The notes beneath the pieces were generated by a model, which was given only the letters and a program-made list of their open reading frames with translations, was not told the DNA's origin and searched no databases. DNA of 64,000 nt, taken from positions 186,001 to 250,000 of the forward strand of contig CALHAR010000003.1 in NCBI GenBank assembly GCA_937931645.1, read 5' to 3'. Shown in pieces: positions 27,019-36,400 of this stretch (its first letter is position 1; every line of letters begins with the position of its first letter). The DNA comes from an uncultured Alphaproteobacteria bacterium. Lineage in GTDB: Bacteria; Pseudomonadota; Alphaproteobacteria; Micavibrionales; Micavibrionaceae. Made by a program: the position numbers and the translations under genes.

Positions 27019-28029
27019 TTATGACTGATTTCTGAAATCATGCTTATCATAAGCTTCAATGATTTTTGTGACAAGCCTATGCCTGACAACATCTTTTACA
27101 TCAAACTTCACAAAAGGTATGTCTTCAACATCGCGTAAAATACTCATAGCCTCTTTCAATCCGCTCTGCGTTCCCGGTGGTAAATCCACCTGACTAGGGT
27201 CTCCTGTGACAACCATCCGCGTTCCTTCACCCATACGGGTTAATAGCATTTTCATCTGCATAGATGTTGTGTTTTGCGCCTCATCCAAAATAACAAATGC
27301 GTTTTTAAGTGTACGCCCGCGCATAAAGGCCAGAGGAGCAATTTCAATCTCACCACTCTCAATTTTCTTTGGCACATCATCGGGCGGCATCATTTCATGC
27401 AACGCGTCATAAATAGGGCGAAGATACGGGTTAACTTTCTCCAGCATATCCCCTGGTAAAAAGCCTAGCTTTTCACCCGCCTCAACAGCGGGACGGCAAA
27501 ATACCATCCGTTCAATCTTACCTTCTTGGTACATAGAAACCGCGGCGGCAACAGCCAAGAATGTCTTACCTGTCCCTGCAGGGCCAATACCGAAAACCAT
27601 ATCATTGCCGCGTATTGCCTCAATATATTGCGCTTGATTGGGGGAACGAGGGGATATCAACTTGTTTTTGTAGGTTTTGATACCTGATTTTTCGCTATAA
27701 AGAGCCTTCTTTTTATCTTTTTTCTCTTCACCTGTTTTTTTTGGCATAAACTTATCTCCTTTTAAAAAGCGTAGCGCGGCATCAATCTCGCTGGTTCCCA
27801 CATCCTGTTTACGTTGAATTTTTTCCCAAAGCGTGCCGAGAATATCTTTGGCGAGGTCAATAGATTGCTGACTGCCTGTTACAACAACATTATTGCTTCG
27901 CGTTGCTATTTGAACAGGCAAAACGGCTTCTAAATGGCGTAAATGGCCATTATGTTCGCCAAAAAGTAAGGGGAGTAGGGAGTTATCATCAAATGAGAGC
28001 GAAAGGCTCTTGTCTGTAGGGTTTTCTAT
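27019..28029 (-). CDS. phoH: PhoH family ATPase (start proposed at AUA)
   Basis: A cytoplasmic ATPase of the PhoH type. Walker A is FGIGPAGTGKTFLA, Walker B FVILDEAQNTT, and VVTGDPSQVDLP and VRHRLVTKIIEAY complete the domain; a small RNA-binding-like N-terminal region comes first. The first ordinary start codon is a TTG at 27921 (300 residues), but the same frame continues upstream through SFDDNSLLPLLFGEHNGHLR, which is typical PhoH N-terminal sequence. Between that segment and an in-frame TAG at 28039-28041 there is no ATG, GTG or TTG; an AUA codon at 28027-28029 has AGAGG six bases upstream. I therefore extend the gene to AUA, giving 336 residues, the usual length. Confidence 0.85.
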   Translation of the reverse strand: MENPTDKSLSLSFDDNSLLPLLFGEHNGHLRHLEAVLPVQIATRSNNVVVTGSQQSIDLAKDILGTLWEKIQRKQDVGTSEIDAALRFLKGDKFMPKKTGEEKKDKKKALYSEKSGIKTYKNKLISPRSPNQAQYIEAIRGNDMVFGIGPAGTGKTFLAVAAAVSMYQEGKIERMVFCRPAVEAGEKLGFLPGDMLEKVNPYLRPIYDALHEMMPPDDVPKKIESGEIEIAPLAFMRGRTLKNAFVILDEAQNTTSMQMKMLLTRMGEGTRMVVTGDPSQVDLPPGTQSGLKEAMSILRDVEDIPFVKFDVKDVVRHRLVTKIIEAYDKHDFRNQS

Positions 28030-28040
28030 GGCTGACCTCT
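28027..28040 (-). promoter_or_regulatory. Ribosome binding site and candidate AUA start of phoH
   Basis: On the minus strand AGAGG (28040-28036) is followed by TCAGCC and the codon AUA (28029-28027), which opens the frame containing the conserved PhoH N-terminus. Spacing is right for initiation. Non-AUG starts such as AUU are known for infC and pcnB; AUA is rarer. A sequencing error or a mutation of the start codon is the alternative. Confidence 0.45.
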
Positions 28041-28072
28041 ATCAATGGTTACCTGACTATTATAGCATAAAA

Positions 28073-29437
28073 TTAAGCTTGTTTTATATTATTTTCAACC
28101 ATCTGCACCTCACCGACAAGGGCGTTGGCGGTGGCTTCGGTGACTTTAACATCAACAAACTCACCCAATAGGCGTTCATTCGCAGGGACATTAATGGCTT
28201 GATAAAAAGGCGTGCGGCCTTGAAGCTGACCTTCCTTACGGCCTTTACGTTCAAACAGCACGGACATGGTCTTGCCGACGCTGGCTAAATTAAACTCTAA
28301 ATATTGCTCAGTCACTAAATTTTGAAGCTCTAACAGGCGCGCTGCTTTTACATCTTCACGCACCAAATTCGTCATATTGGCCGCAGGCGTACCAGGGCGG
28401 GCGGAGTATTTAAAAGAATAGGCACTCGCAAAGCCAACATCGCGAATAAGTTGCATCGTATCTTCATGATCTTGGTCGGTTTCACCAGGAAAGCCAACGA
28501 TAAAATCAGAAGAAAATACAAGGTCAGGGCGGGCACTGCGTAAGTCCGCAACAATTTCATAAAAACGTTCAGCTGTATGCTTGCGGTTCATGGCTTTTAA
28601 AATTTTATCTGAGCCACTTTGCACAGGCAGGTGTAAAAATGGCGCAAGCTTTTCCACATCACGGTGGGCATCAATCAGCTCTTGATCAACATCACGCGGA
28701 TGAGAGGTGGTGTAACGAATTTGCTGAACGCCGTTAACGCCTGCTACTGCTTCAATTAATCGACCCAATCCCCAGGTTTTTCCATCAATATTTGTACCGT
28801 GATAGGCATTAACATTTTGCCCTAATAAGGTGATTTCTTTTGCTCCTTGATCCACAAGGCGTTTAGCTTCATCCACAATCTTATCCACAGGACGGGAATA
28901 TTCTGCACCACGTGTATAGGGGACAACACAAAACGTACAGAACTTATCACAGCCTTCTTGAATAGACAGGAAAGCGGCGGCCCCTTGGTTTTGTTCTTCA
29001 GGGAGGGAGTCAAATTTAGTCACCGTTGGGAACTCAGTATTCACAACACGTTCATTACCATTGGCTTTCAAAACCATCTCTGGCAACTCATGATAAGTTT
29101 GGGGACCAAATATCATATCAATCACAGGGGCGCGTTGAAGAATGAAGTCACCTTCGGCTTGCGCAACACAGCCCGCGACAGCCATTAACATTTTTTCGCC
29201 TTTGGCTTCTTTGGCTTCTTTATGTTTCTTTAAACGGCCAATTTCAGAGAACACCTTATCGGTGGCTTTTTCACGAATATGGCAGGTATTTAAAATCATC
29301 ATATCGGCATCATTAGGCTCATCCACTTGGGCGTAACCAAGCGGGCGTAAAATATCTGCCATGCGAGAGCTGTCATAGACATTCATCTGGCAGCCCCAAG
29401 TTTTGATATAAAGTTTTTTCTGTGTATTTTTTGTCAT
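28073..29437 (-). CDS. miaB: tRNA-2-methylthio-N6-dimethylallyladenosine synthase MiaB
   Basis: A radical-SAM methylthiotransferase acting on A37 of tRNAs. The N-terminal UPF0004 domain gives the auxiliary cluster cysteines in TWGCQMNVYDS, LNTCHIREKA and VAGCVAQAEG; the radical SAM motif is CDKFCTFCVVPYTRG (about residue 158); a C-terminal TRAM domain follows (GEFVDVKVTEATANALVGEV). At 454 residues it is normal. It heads the minus-strand cluster. Confidence 0.97.
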   Translation of the reverse strand: MTKNTQKKLYIKTWGCQMNVYDSSRMADILRPLGYAQVDEPNDADMMILNTCHIREKATDKVFSEIGRLKKHKEAKEAKGEKMLMAVAGCVAQAEGDFILQRAPVIDMIFGPQTYHELPEMVLKANGNERVVNTEFPTVTKFDSLPEEQNQGAAAFLSIQEGCDKFCTFCVVPYTRGAEYSRPVDKIVDEAKRLVDQGAKEITLLGQNVNAYHGTNIDGKTWGLGRLIEAVAGVNGVQQIRYTTSHPRDVDQELIDAHRDVEKLAPFLHLPVQSGSDKILKAMNRKHTAERFYEIVADLRSARPDLVFSSDFIVGFPGETDQDHEDTMQLIRDVGFASAYSFKYSARPGTPAANMTNLVREDVKAARLLELQNLVTEQYLEFNLASVGKTMSVLFERKGRKEGQLQGRTPFYQAINVPANERLLGEFVDVKVTEATANALVGEVQMVENNIKQA

Positions 29438-29506
29438 TGCAAGGGCTATAAACCATGTTTAAGGTGCGTAAATCAAGCATTTTAACGCAATGTCGATAGA
29501 AAGGAA

Positions 29507-29535
29507 GCGCGTAGCGTGCTTGCACGCCTGAGCGC
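29507..29535 (+). repeat. Family B palindromic element
   Basis: Outer arms gcgc / gcgc enclose gta on the left and ctga on the right of an inner stem gcgtg / cacgc with loop cttg. It lies between miaB and the 2-hydroxyacid dehydrogenase, ending 12 bases before the latter's start codon, so it will form a hairpin in that gene's leader. Confidence 0.65.
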
Positions 29536-29547
29536 CAGAATATAAGT

Positions 29548-30486
29548 ATGAAACCTGTCTTATTATCATTTCACAATAATGGCCCCAAAGGAATAGACGA
29601 CATGGAAGATCGCTTCCATATTGTAAAGCTGTGGCAAGAGCAGGATCCTGAAAGTATTATCCAAAAATATAAAGATGATGTCGTCGCCATTAATTGTAAT
29701 ATGAGCCATAAAATCAGCTATAAGCTTATGTCAGCCCTGCCCAGCTTAGAACTGATTGCGACGTTCTCTGTTGGGTTTGATCATATAGATTTAGACGCTG
29801 CAAAGGCGCGCGGCATTAAAGTCACAAACACCCCTGATATACTTTGCCAAGAAACCGCAGATACGGGGCTGGCCTTATTGTTAGCCACGGCAAAACGTGT
29901 CGCAGAAGGTGACATGTTTGTCCGTGTAGGCAAGTGGCTGAGTGGGGAATTACCTTTAGGAACATCCTTAGCCAACAAGACTATTGGTATTGTTGGGTTA
30001 GGGGGCATCGGCACCAAAGTTGCCAAGCGGTGCGAAGCATTTGAGATGACTGTGGTTTATTACGGACCACGTGAAAAGGACACTCCATACCGTTATTACG
30101 ATGATATCACCACCATGGCGCAGGATTGTGACATGATGATTTTGACGTGCCCCGGCGGCGAAGAAACCGCGAATTTGATTGATGCTAATATATTGGAAGC
30201 CTTAGGCCCTAAAGGAATATTGATTAATATTGCCCGTGGTAGCGTTGTTGACGAGCCAGCTTTAGTTCACGCTTTACAAAACGACATAATAGCAGGAGCG
30301 GGACTAGACGTATATTTCAACGAACCGCATGTGCCAGAAGAGTTAATTTCTATGGACAATGTGGTTCTATTGCCGCATATAGGCTCAGCAACATTGGAAA
30401 CACGAATAATGATGGGTCAACTTGTTATAGACAATATTTTGGCACATTTTGATGGTAGAGAGTTATTAACCGAAGTAAAAATCTAA
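29548..30486 (+). CDS. D-isomer-specific 2-hydroxyacid dehydrogenase
   Basis: An NAD(P)-dependent reductase of the glyoxylate/hydroxypyruvate reductase group; the exact substrate cannot be told. The nucleotide-binding motif is GIVGLGGIGTKVAKR (about residues 148-162), and the catalytic trio appears as Arg in INIARGSVVDEPAL, Glu in YFNEPHVPEEL and His in VLLPHIGSAT. The 312-residue length is usual. A family B hairpin covers the region where a ribosome binding site is expected. The next gene follows after 13 bases on the same strand. Confidence 0.93.
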   Translation: MKPVLLSFHNNGPKGIDDMEDRFHIVKLWQEQDPESIIQKYKDDVVAINCNMSHKISYKLMSALPSLELIATFSVGFDHIDLDAAKARGIKVTNTPDILCQETADTGLALLLATAKRVAEGDMFVRVGKWLSGELPLGTSLANKTIGIVGLGGIGTKVAKRCEAFEMTVVYYGPREKDTPYRYYDDITTMAQDCDMMILTCPGGEETANLIDANILEALGPKGILINIARGSVVDEPALVHALQNDIIAGAGLDVYFNEPHVPEELISMDNVVLLPHIGSATLETRIMMGQLVIDNILAHFDGRELLTEVKI

Positions 30487-30499
30487 GTAAGGATTTACA

Positions 30500-30970
30500 A
30501 TGAGAGTATTAATTTTTGTTCTAACAATATTATTTACAACCCCACTACTGGCTACACCCGCAAACGCAGCAAGCTGCTACTCAGCCAAAGAAGCCGAAGC
30601 CGAGCAAGCCATTCGTATTCATAGTGAGCTAATGGTCATTGGCTTAAACTGCCAACATATGACACCGCGTGGTTGGAAAAACTTTTACTCTCAATATCGC
30701 GACTTCACAACGCGCCACCAAGGCTTATTTGCTGAATATGAGAAAACCCTCGTTAAATCAAATGGGGGGTCAGAACGTAAAGTTCATGACATGAGAACTT
30801 CTTTTGCCAACCAAACATCGACAGACGCGGCAAGAATGCGCCCTGACGTCTTTTGTTCTAGGTTTGCTCCACGTATCCCCAAAGTTGCCCAGATGAGCCG
30901 TACTGAATTACAACAATGGGCGGCAACATCTTCAACCACAGAACGCTTAACGAAACCTATCTGTCGTTAA
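30500..30970 (+). CDS. Exported protein of unknown function, 156 aa
   Basis: A clear signal peptide (residues 1-24, VLIFVLTILFTTPLLATPA, cleaved near ANAAS) precedes a mature protein of about 132 residues with four Cys (SCYSA, LNCQHM, VFCSRF, KPICR), which could form two disulfides. No family is recognised. The start at 30500 follows AAGGA. It is only 13 bases after the dehydrogenase gene, so the two are probably co-transcribed. Confidence 0.75.
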   Translation: MRVLIFVLTILFTTPLLATPANAASCYSAKEAEAEQAIRIHSELMVIGLNCQHMTPRGWKNFYSQYRDFTTRHQGLFAEYEKTLVKSNGGSERKVHDMRTSFANQTSTDAARMRPDVFCSRFAPRIPKVAQMSRTELQQWAATSSTTERLTKPICR

Positions 30971-31072
30971 CTGAGGGGCTAAACCACAAAGATGCGGCAA
31001 CAAGAATAAGGACGTTTAAACTATATAAAAAACCTTCTTGGACTTTACTATTAAACCCTGTAAGTTTTTTCA

Positions 31073-31723
31073 ATGATCCGCCGTATTTATTATTTTTCTC
31101 TTTATATTCTGACCTCAACCGCAGCAATAATGACTTTTTATCTTGTGAATCAAGATAAAGCATTTGCGGTTTCCTTTTTCAAAGAGGGAGGGCCTATTGA
31201 GCAAATCACACCTGTTTTATTTCTCATTGCCAGTCTGCTAGCTGGAATAAGCTTTATAAAGCATCAAGTTAATCTGCGTTTTGTTTTTACACTTGCGATG
31301 GCTTTGGCAACGATGCGGGAACTGGATTGGCACAAGGCATGGACAACCGATTCTGTGCTTAAATCTAGATTTTACTTAAACGACATTACTCCCCTTTATG
31401 AGAAAATAATTGGTGGTGGCGTTATCTTGTTATTGCTTTATATAGCGGTTAGTTTGGCGTGGAAAGTGAAGCCATGGTTGCAAAACTTGCTACAAGGACA
31501 GCTTCTTTCATGGTCAATCTTCTTTGCTCTATCCTCCATGGTTGGTGCAAAAATGTTAGATAGCATGGTGCGTTTATTCCCCTTCACCGCAGATATTAAA
31601 ACAGATAATGCGGTCATGCTCATCGGTATTGAAGAAACAATGGAACTGGTCAGTGCATCACTCTTTATCTTTACGGCTCTCCTTTTACTAAGAATGAAGA
31701 TCATTCCACCTATCCACTCATAG
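31073..31723 (+). CDS. Integral membrane protein, 216 aa
   Basis: About six membrane segments are seen. Conserved-looking charged residues are embedded at the membrane: FKEGGPIEQITPVLF near residue 38, MRELDWHKAW near residue 82 and IEETMELVSASLF near residue 190. The pattern suggests an active or metal-binding site in the membrane, but I cannot assign a family. There is no clear ribosome binding site before 31073. It stands between an exported protein and a symporter gene, without an obvious functional link. Confidence 0.75.
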   Translation: MIRRIYYFSLYILTSTAAIMTFYLVNQDKAFAVSFFKEGGPIEQITPVLFLIASLLAGISFIKHQVNLRFVFTLAMALATMRELDWHKAWTTDSVLKSRFYLNDITPLYEKIIGGGVILLLLYIAVSLAWKVKPWLQNLLQGQLLSWSIFFALSSMVGAKMLDSMVRLFPFTADIKTDNAVMLIGIEETMELVSASLFIFTALLLLRMKIIPPIHS

Positions 31724-31857
31724 GTTTTAATTTCATAACACCGCGTAATGTGAATAAAACTTACAGGTTGTTTCAATATTTCAAAGACTCCCTTTAATAT
31801 GCAATGAAATAACGCGCCTTTGTTTTGAGGCACATGAATGCTTACCAGGGGGCTATT

Positions 31858-33318
31858 ATGACGATCGACCAGAAAATTAACGATATATTTGAACCTATAT
31901 CAACCGCTACTGAATCCATTATATTTTATGCTCATCCATTTCAAATCGCGGGTGACGAGGTGCACATTAAGCTGATTTTACTCTGGTTGGTTGTTATCTC
32001 TGTATTCCTTACTGTTTACTTAGGTTTCATCAACATTCGTTATTTCAAACATGGCGTTGATTTGGTACGGGGAAAATACGACAAAAAGAGTGACAAAGGG
32101 GAAATTAACCGTTTTCAAGCTTTAGCAACTTCGCTTTCTGCTACAGTAGGCCTTGGAAATATAGCTGGTGTCGCTGTGGCGGTTTCTGCCGGTGGACCTG
32201 GTGCTGTCTTCTGGATGGCTGTCATGGGTATATTTGGTATGAGTGCCAAGTTTGCCGAAGCGGCGCTGGGGGTTAAATACCGCGTCTATCCAGACAAAAA
32301 GAACCAACCAGACCACGTTGTTGGTGGTCCTATGTATTATTTAGAGGCGGCCTTTAAACGCCATGACCAAGCCATGTTTGGTAAGTTTTTGGCGGTTGTT
32401 TTTGCTATTTGCTGTGTTGGTGGCGCTTTTGGCGCGGGGAATATGTTTCAAGCCAATCAAGCCTTTCAGCAAGTAGTCAACGTTACGGGTGGTGAGGCAG
32501 GCTTCATGGCTGATAAAGGTTGGATGTTTGGTATTTTCCTCGCCTTTCTTGTTGGTGTCGTCATCATTGGAGGGCTTAAATCTATCGCCGCAGTGACATC
32601 ACGCATTGTTCCCTTGATGGGCGCGCTGTATTTATTTGCAGGTATTGTTGTTATTGCAATAAATTACCAAAACATCCCGTCAAGCTTTGCCACTATTTTT
32701 CAGATGGCCTTCAGCGTTGAGGCGGGGATTGGGGCGCTTCTAGGGGCGTTACTTATTGGAATTCAACGCGCCGTATTTTCTAACGAAGCGGGGATAGGGT
32801 CTGCCGCAATTGTACACTCAACGGCAAAGGTTAAAGACCCTGTATCACAAGGTTTTGTTGGTATGCTAGGGCCTTTCGTTGATACAATCGTTATTTGCAT
32901 GGTAACCGCTCTAGTCATTGTCATTACTGGTGCGTATGAAGGGTCAGAAGGTATGGAAGGTGTCAGTTTGACCTCACGCGCATTCGCAAGTGCCATACCT
33001 TGGTTTCCTTATGTTTTAGCGGCAACCGTCTTCTTATTCGCTTACTCAACTATGATTGCTTGGTTCTATTACGGGTCAAAGTGTTTAACCTACCTAACAG
33101 GAGAAAAGCCAATAGTTGAAGTCTCTTACAAGATTCTCTTTTGTTTATGTGTGATAGTCGGTGCGTCATCAAGCCTCACTAATATTATAGGTTTTACAGA
33201 CGCCATGATTTTTGCAATGGCCATTCCCAATGTTATTGGGCTTTACTTACTTGCTCCAGAGCTAAAGTTAGATATTAAGAAATACTTGCAAAAGATTGAT
33301 AAGAAAAAGAAAAAATAA
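31858..33318 (+). CDS. Alanine/glycine:cation symporter (AGCS family)
   Basis: A sodium- or proton-coupled amino-acid transporter of the AGCS family in the inner membrane. Signatures are LATSLSATVGLGNIAGVAVA followed by SAGGPGAVFWM, GGPMYYLEAAF, and SNEAGIGSAAIVHSTAK. About eleven membrane segments fit the family. The start at 31858 (MTIDQKINDIFEP) after GGGGG is preferred over an upstream ATG at 31834 and TTG at 31825. Substrate is probably alanine or glycine. Confidence 0.92.
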   Translation: MTIDQKINDIFEPISTATESIIFYAHPFQIAGDEVHIKLILLWLVVISVFLTVYLGFINIRYFKHGVDLVRGKYDKKSDKGEINRFQALATSLSATVGLGNIAGVAVAVSAGGPGAVFWMAVMGIFGMSAKFAEAALGVKYRVYPDKKNQPDHVVGGPMYYLEAAFKRHDQAMFGKFLAVVFAICCVGGAFGAGNMFQANQAFQQVVNVTGGEAGFMADKGWMFGIFLAFLVGVVIIGGLKSIAAVTSRIVPLMGALYLFAGIVVIAINYQNIPSSFATIFQMAFSVEAGIGALLGALLIGIQRAVFSNEAGIGSAAIVHSTAKVKDPVSQGFVGMLGPFVDTIVICMVTALVIVITGAYEGSEGMEGVSLTSRAFASAIPWFPYVLAATVFLFAYSTMIAWFYYGSKCLTYLTGEKPIVEVSYKILFCLCVIVGASSSLTNIIGFTDAMIFAMAIPNVIGLYLLAPELKLDIKKYLQKIDKKKKK

Positions 33319-33462
33319 ATAGAAATTTTATTACGTTCAAAATTGACCGTGATAAATTGTGAATAGCTGTGAGAAATAACCATTTCATTGTTGCACCCCT
33401 AACATCAACCTGTCTTGATAGAGACTTCACAAACAAGACAATTTTGATATTGGGGACTATTC

Positions 33463-36400
33463 ATGAGCGATCTTTCCGCGCGTAAAACACCGATTATTAC
33501 TGTAGAACCAGATGCGGAGTCTAAGAAGTTAGACCAAACCAAAGATAAACTTTCTGCGGCAAAGCGTAATGGTAAAATATCTGTAGGGACATCTCCCTTG
33601 CCCAAAGATTTAGTCAATGAATATTCTATCCGTGAAGGCTCTTCTTTGAAAAAACTTCGTATCTCTTCCTTGTCCGAAGAGAAGGCTCAAATAGACACAA
33701 AACTGGAAACAGCTCTAAAAGCGGACACCCTTTCTGCAAGACCGCAAGGAAGCAAGAACACTAAAATATCCAGCTATCTTAACGAGGACAGTAAAACCGC
33801 TGACATCAGAGTTGAAACCAACACAAGCGATATGGTTAAAGGTGAAAACAACCTTGATATATTGCCAGATCTTAATACTTACCGCTTAAGCAGCCTTATT
33901 GGTGCCAGCTTAACAGGGGTTTGGTTTATTGTTATCGCAATTTACGCTCAGTTTTATATGGGGCTTGGTGAGATATTTTCCCAACAACCGCACATTATTG
34001 GCGGGTTTTTAGCTGGTATTTTGGCACCAGTGGCCTTGCTCTGGATGATCATCACCCATATCCAACGCGGTGACGAAGTCAGACAATATGCCATCGCCCT
34101 TAGAAACGAGCTGAAAACATTAAATTTCACCAGCCCAAGCCAAACCAAGAGCAAATCACAAGAGTTTGATATAACAGAAGAATCTAAAACTGCTATTACA
34201 TCAATACACAAAGCACGCGCAGGACTGCGCCATGACATTAAACACTTAAATGATGTATCGGAACGAACAGGGGCACAGTTTGAGAAGCTCAATAACACAC
34301 TCAGCGAACGTGCGACAAAGTTATTGGACATGACGCAGCAGATAGAAAAGCGTACAGCTTCTCTAGAAAGCTCCTCGATAAAGAATTTATCAGCCGTACC
34401 AATCGTCAATACTCGCGCAACCCAAGAAAATAATAATAAAATAGCGGGTAGTATCCTTTCAAATACGGATGGATTGGCCGAAAAAATGGAAGCGCGTATC
34501 AAATCCCTGAATTCTGTTTTGGGTAAAATGGAAGGCACATTAGGCAACATTGAAAGCAAAAGCTCTACAACAGCCGATAAGCTGGCCAAAGCGGTGCAAG
34601 ACAGTTCCGCTAACGCTAACTCTTTAGAAACCACTATTCGCAACTCCATTGAAAAGCTAACCAAAGCGACGGGTGCGGCTAGTGAAAAAGCTGAAGAATT
34701 GAACAAAACAGGCGAGAAAACGTCCGAGAAAATCACAAGCGTCCTCAGCATGATTGACGAAAGCCGTGAAAAAATCGAAACCACAGCACAATCTGTTGAG
34801 CAACAAGCCACGACTATGAGCAAGGCGCAAGACAACCTCAACAAGCGTATTGACGAGATGCAATTACAAATTTCTGAACCATTAGTGGCTGTGAATAGAG
34901 CTGTTGATAAAGCAGTGGATAAGCACAGTGAAATGGAACAAGAGCTTGATAAGCGGATTGAGGCTTTAAATGAAGCTTCTGAGAAAGCCTCTCAGAAAAC
35001 GGAAACTATTCGTGAGGGCTTGCGTAACCAAACCCAAGAGATGTCGACCTTGATGGGACAAATTTCCGGTCATTCACGTAGTGTTAAAACCATGCTACAG
35101 GATGAAAACGAAAACCTTGCCGACAGCGTTCGCGCAGCCTTGGAGAAAGTAACCTCTGTTGGTGACGCTCTACGCAATGAATCTGACAAACTAAATGAGG
35201 TCACGACCAACGCAGAGGAGCAAATCTCCAAAATAGGGAGCACGCTATCTGAGCAATCTACAGACACTGTAAACAAGACTGGACACGTCATTGATGACCT
35301 TAAGACAATAGAAAGCCTTGTTGCCGAAAACGTCAAATCACTAGTTGAAAAAACCGTAGAGGCCAAAACAGCCGTTAGCGACATTGCCGCTGAGATAAAT
35401 AAATCTGCAGATATGATCGAACCTGTCTACAACAAAGCGAAAGAGCAGATTGATACCACCCATGATAGTTTTGAAAAAATGGCGTCTAGCTTTGAAACCA
35501 AAACCAACAGCAACATTGATAAACTTAAATCATTTGAGGGTATATTCGACGAGCGTCTAAAAACCTTAAGCAGCAGCGCCGAAGATGCGTCTAATATATT
35601 AGAACGCTCAAGTGATAATTTGGGCGAACGCGTCAACGATATTGACAACGCCACCATTAGTGCACAGCAAAAACTACAAGATATTGATGCTTTATTTAAA
35701 AATCACGTGTCTGATATTCACCTAACAACAGACCAAGCATTGTTGAAGATTGATAATATTCAAAAAGCAATGAATACGCACTACCAAGACTTATCTGCAT
35801 CTGTCGCCGAGAGCCTCGCACAGATGCAAGATGTTGGAGCGCAATTCGTAAAGCAAACCGAACAAGTACAACAGCTCTCTTCTGGTGCCGTTGAAGGCCT
35901 CGACAAAGCGGGAAGTAAAGCCAATGAAAAGATCAAAGGACTTAACAAGCTAGCGCAAACGACGGCTGAAAAAATGGAAACCATGCTTCACAAAGTCCAA
36001 AAAGAAGCGCAACACCTGTTAAGCACATCTACCAAAACCTTGGATCAGATGAAACAAACTGGTGAAGATTTTGCGACGCGCGCAAAACTGGTTGAAGAGC
36101 AAATGAAAACATCTGCCATCAGCACAAAGAAATATGGCGATGCGCTGGATAAGCAAGTTGATAAAGCGGCCAAGACATCGCAACGTTCTGCCGTTGACAT
36201 TGAAAAAGCAATGGGATTACTGGCGAAGCAACTCCTTGATGTAAAACAAGTTTCAAAAGATGTTACAAGTGAAGTTGCAAGCTCTCGTGATAAGCTGTCG
36301 TCTGAAACTGAACATTTGGCAGACGTATCCCTAAAAGCGGCACGCGTTGTGGAAGAGGCGGCTACATCATATGTCCGCCAGTCTGGAAGCTTAAGTAAAG

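Noticed and set aside
33954-34844. 296-codon minus-strand frame antisense to the large coiled-coil gene
   Set aside because: Composition (Ser/Leu/Val/Ala runs) is the complement of the Lys/Glu/Ser coiled-coil codons; there is no independent gene signal.
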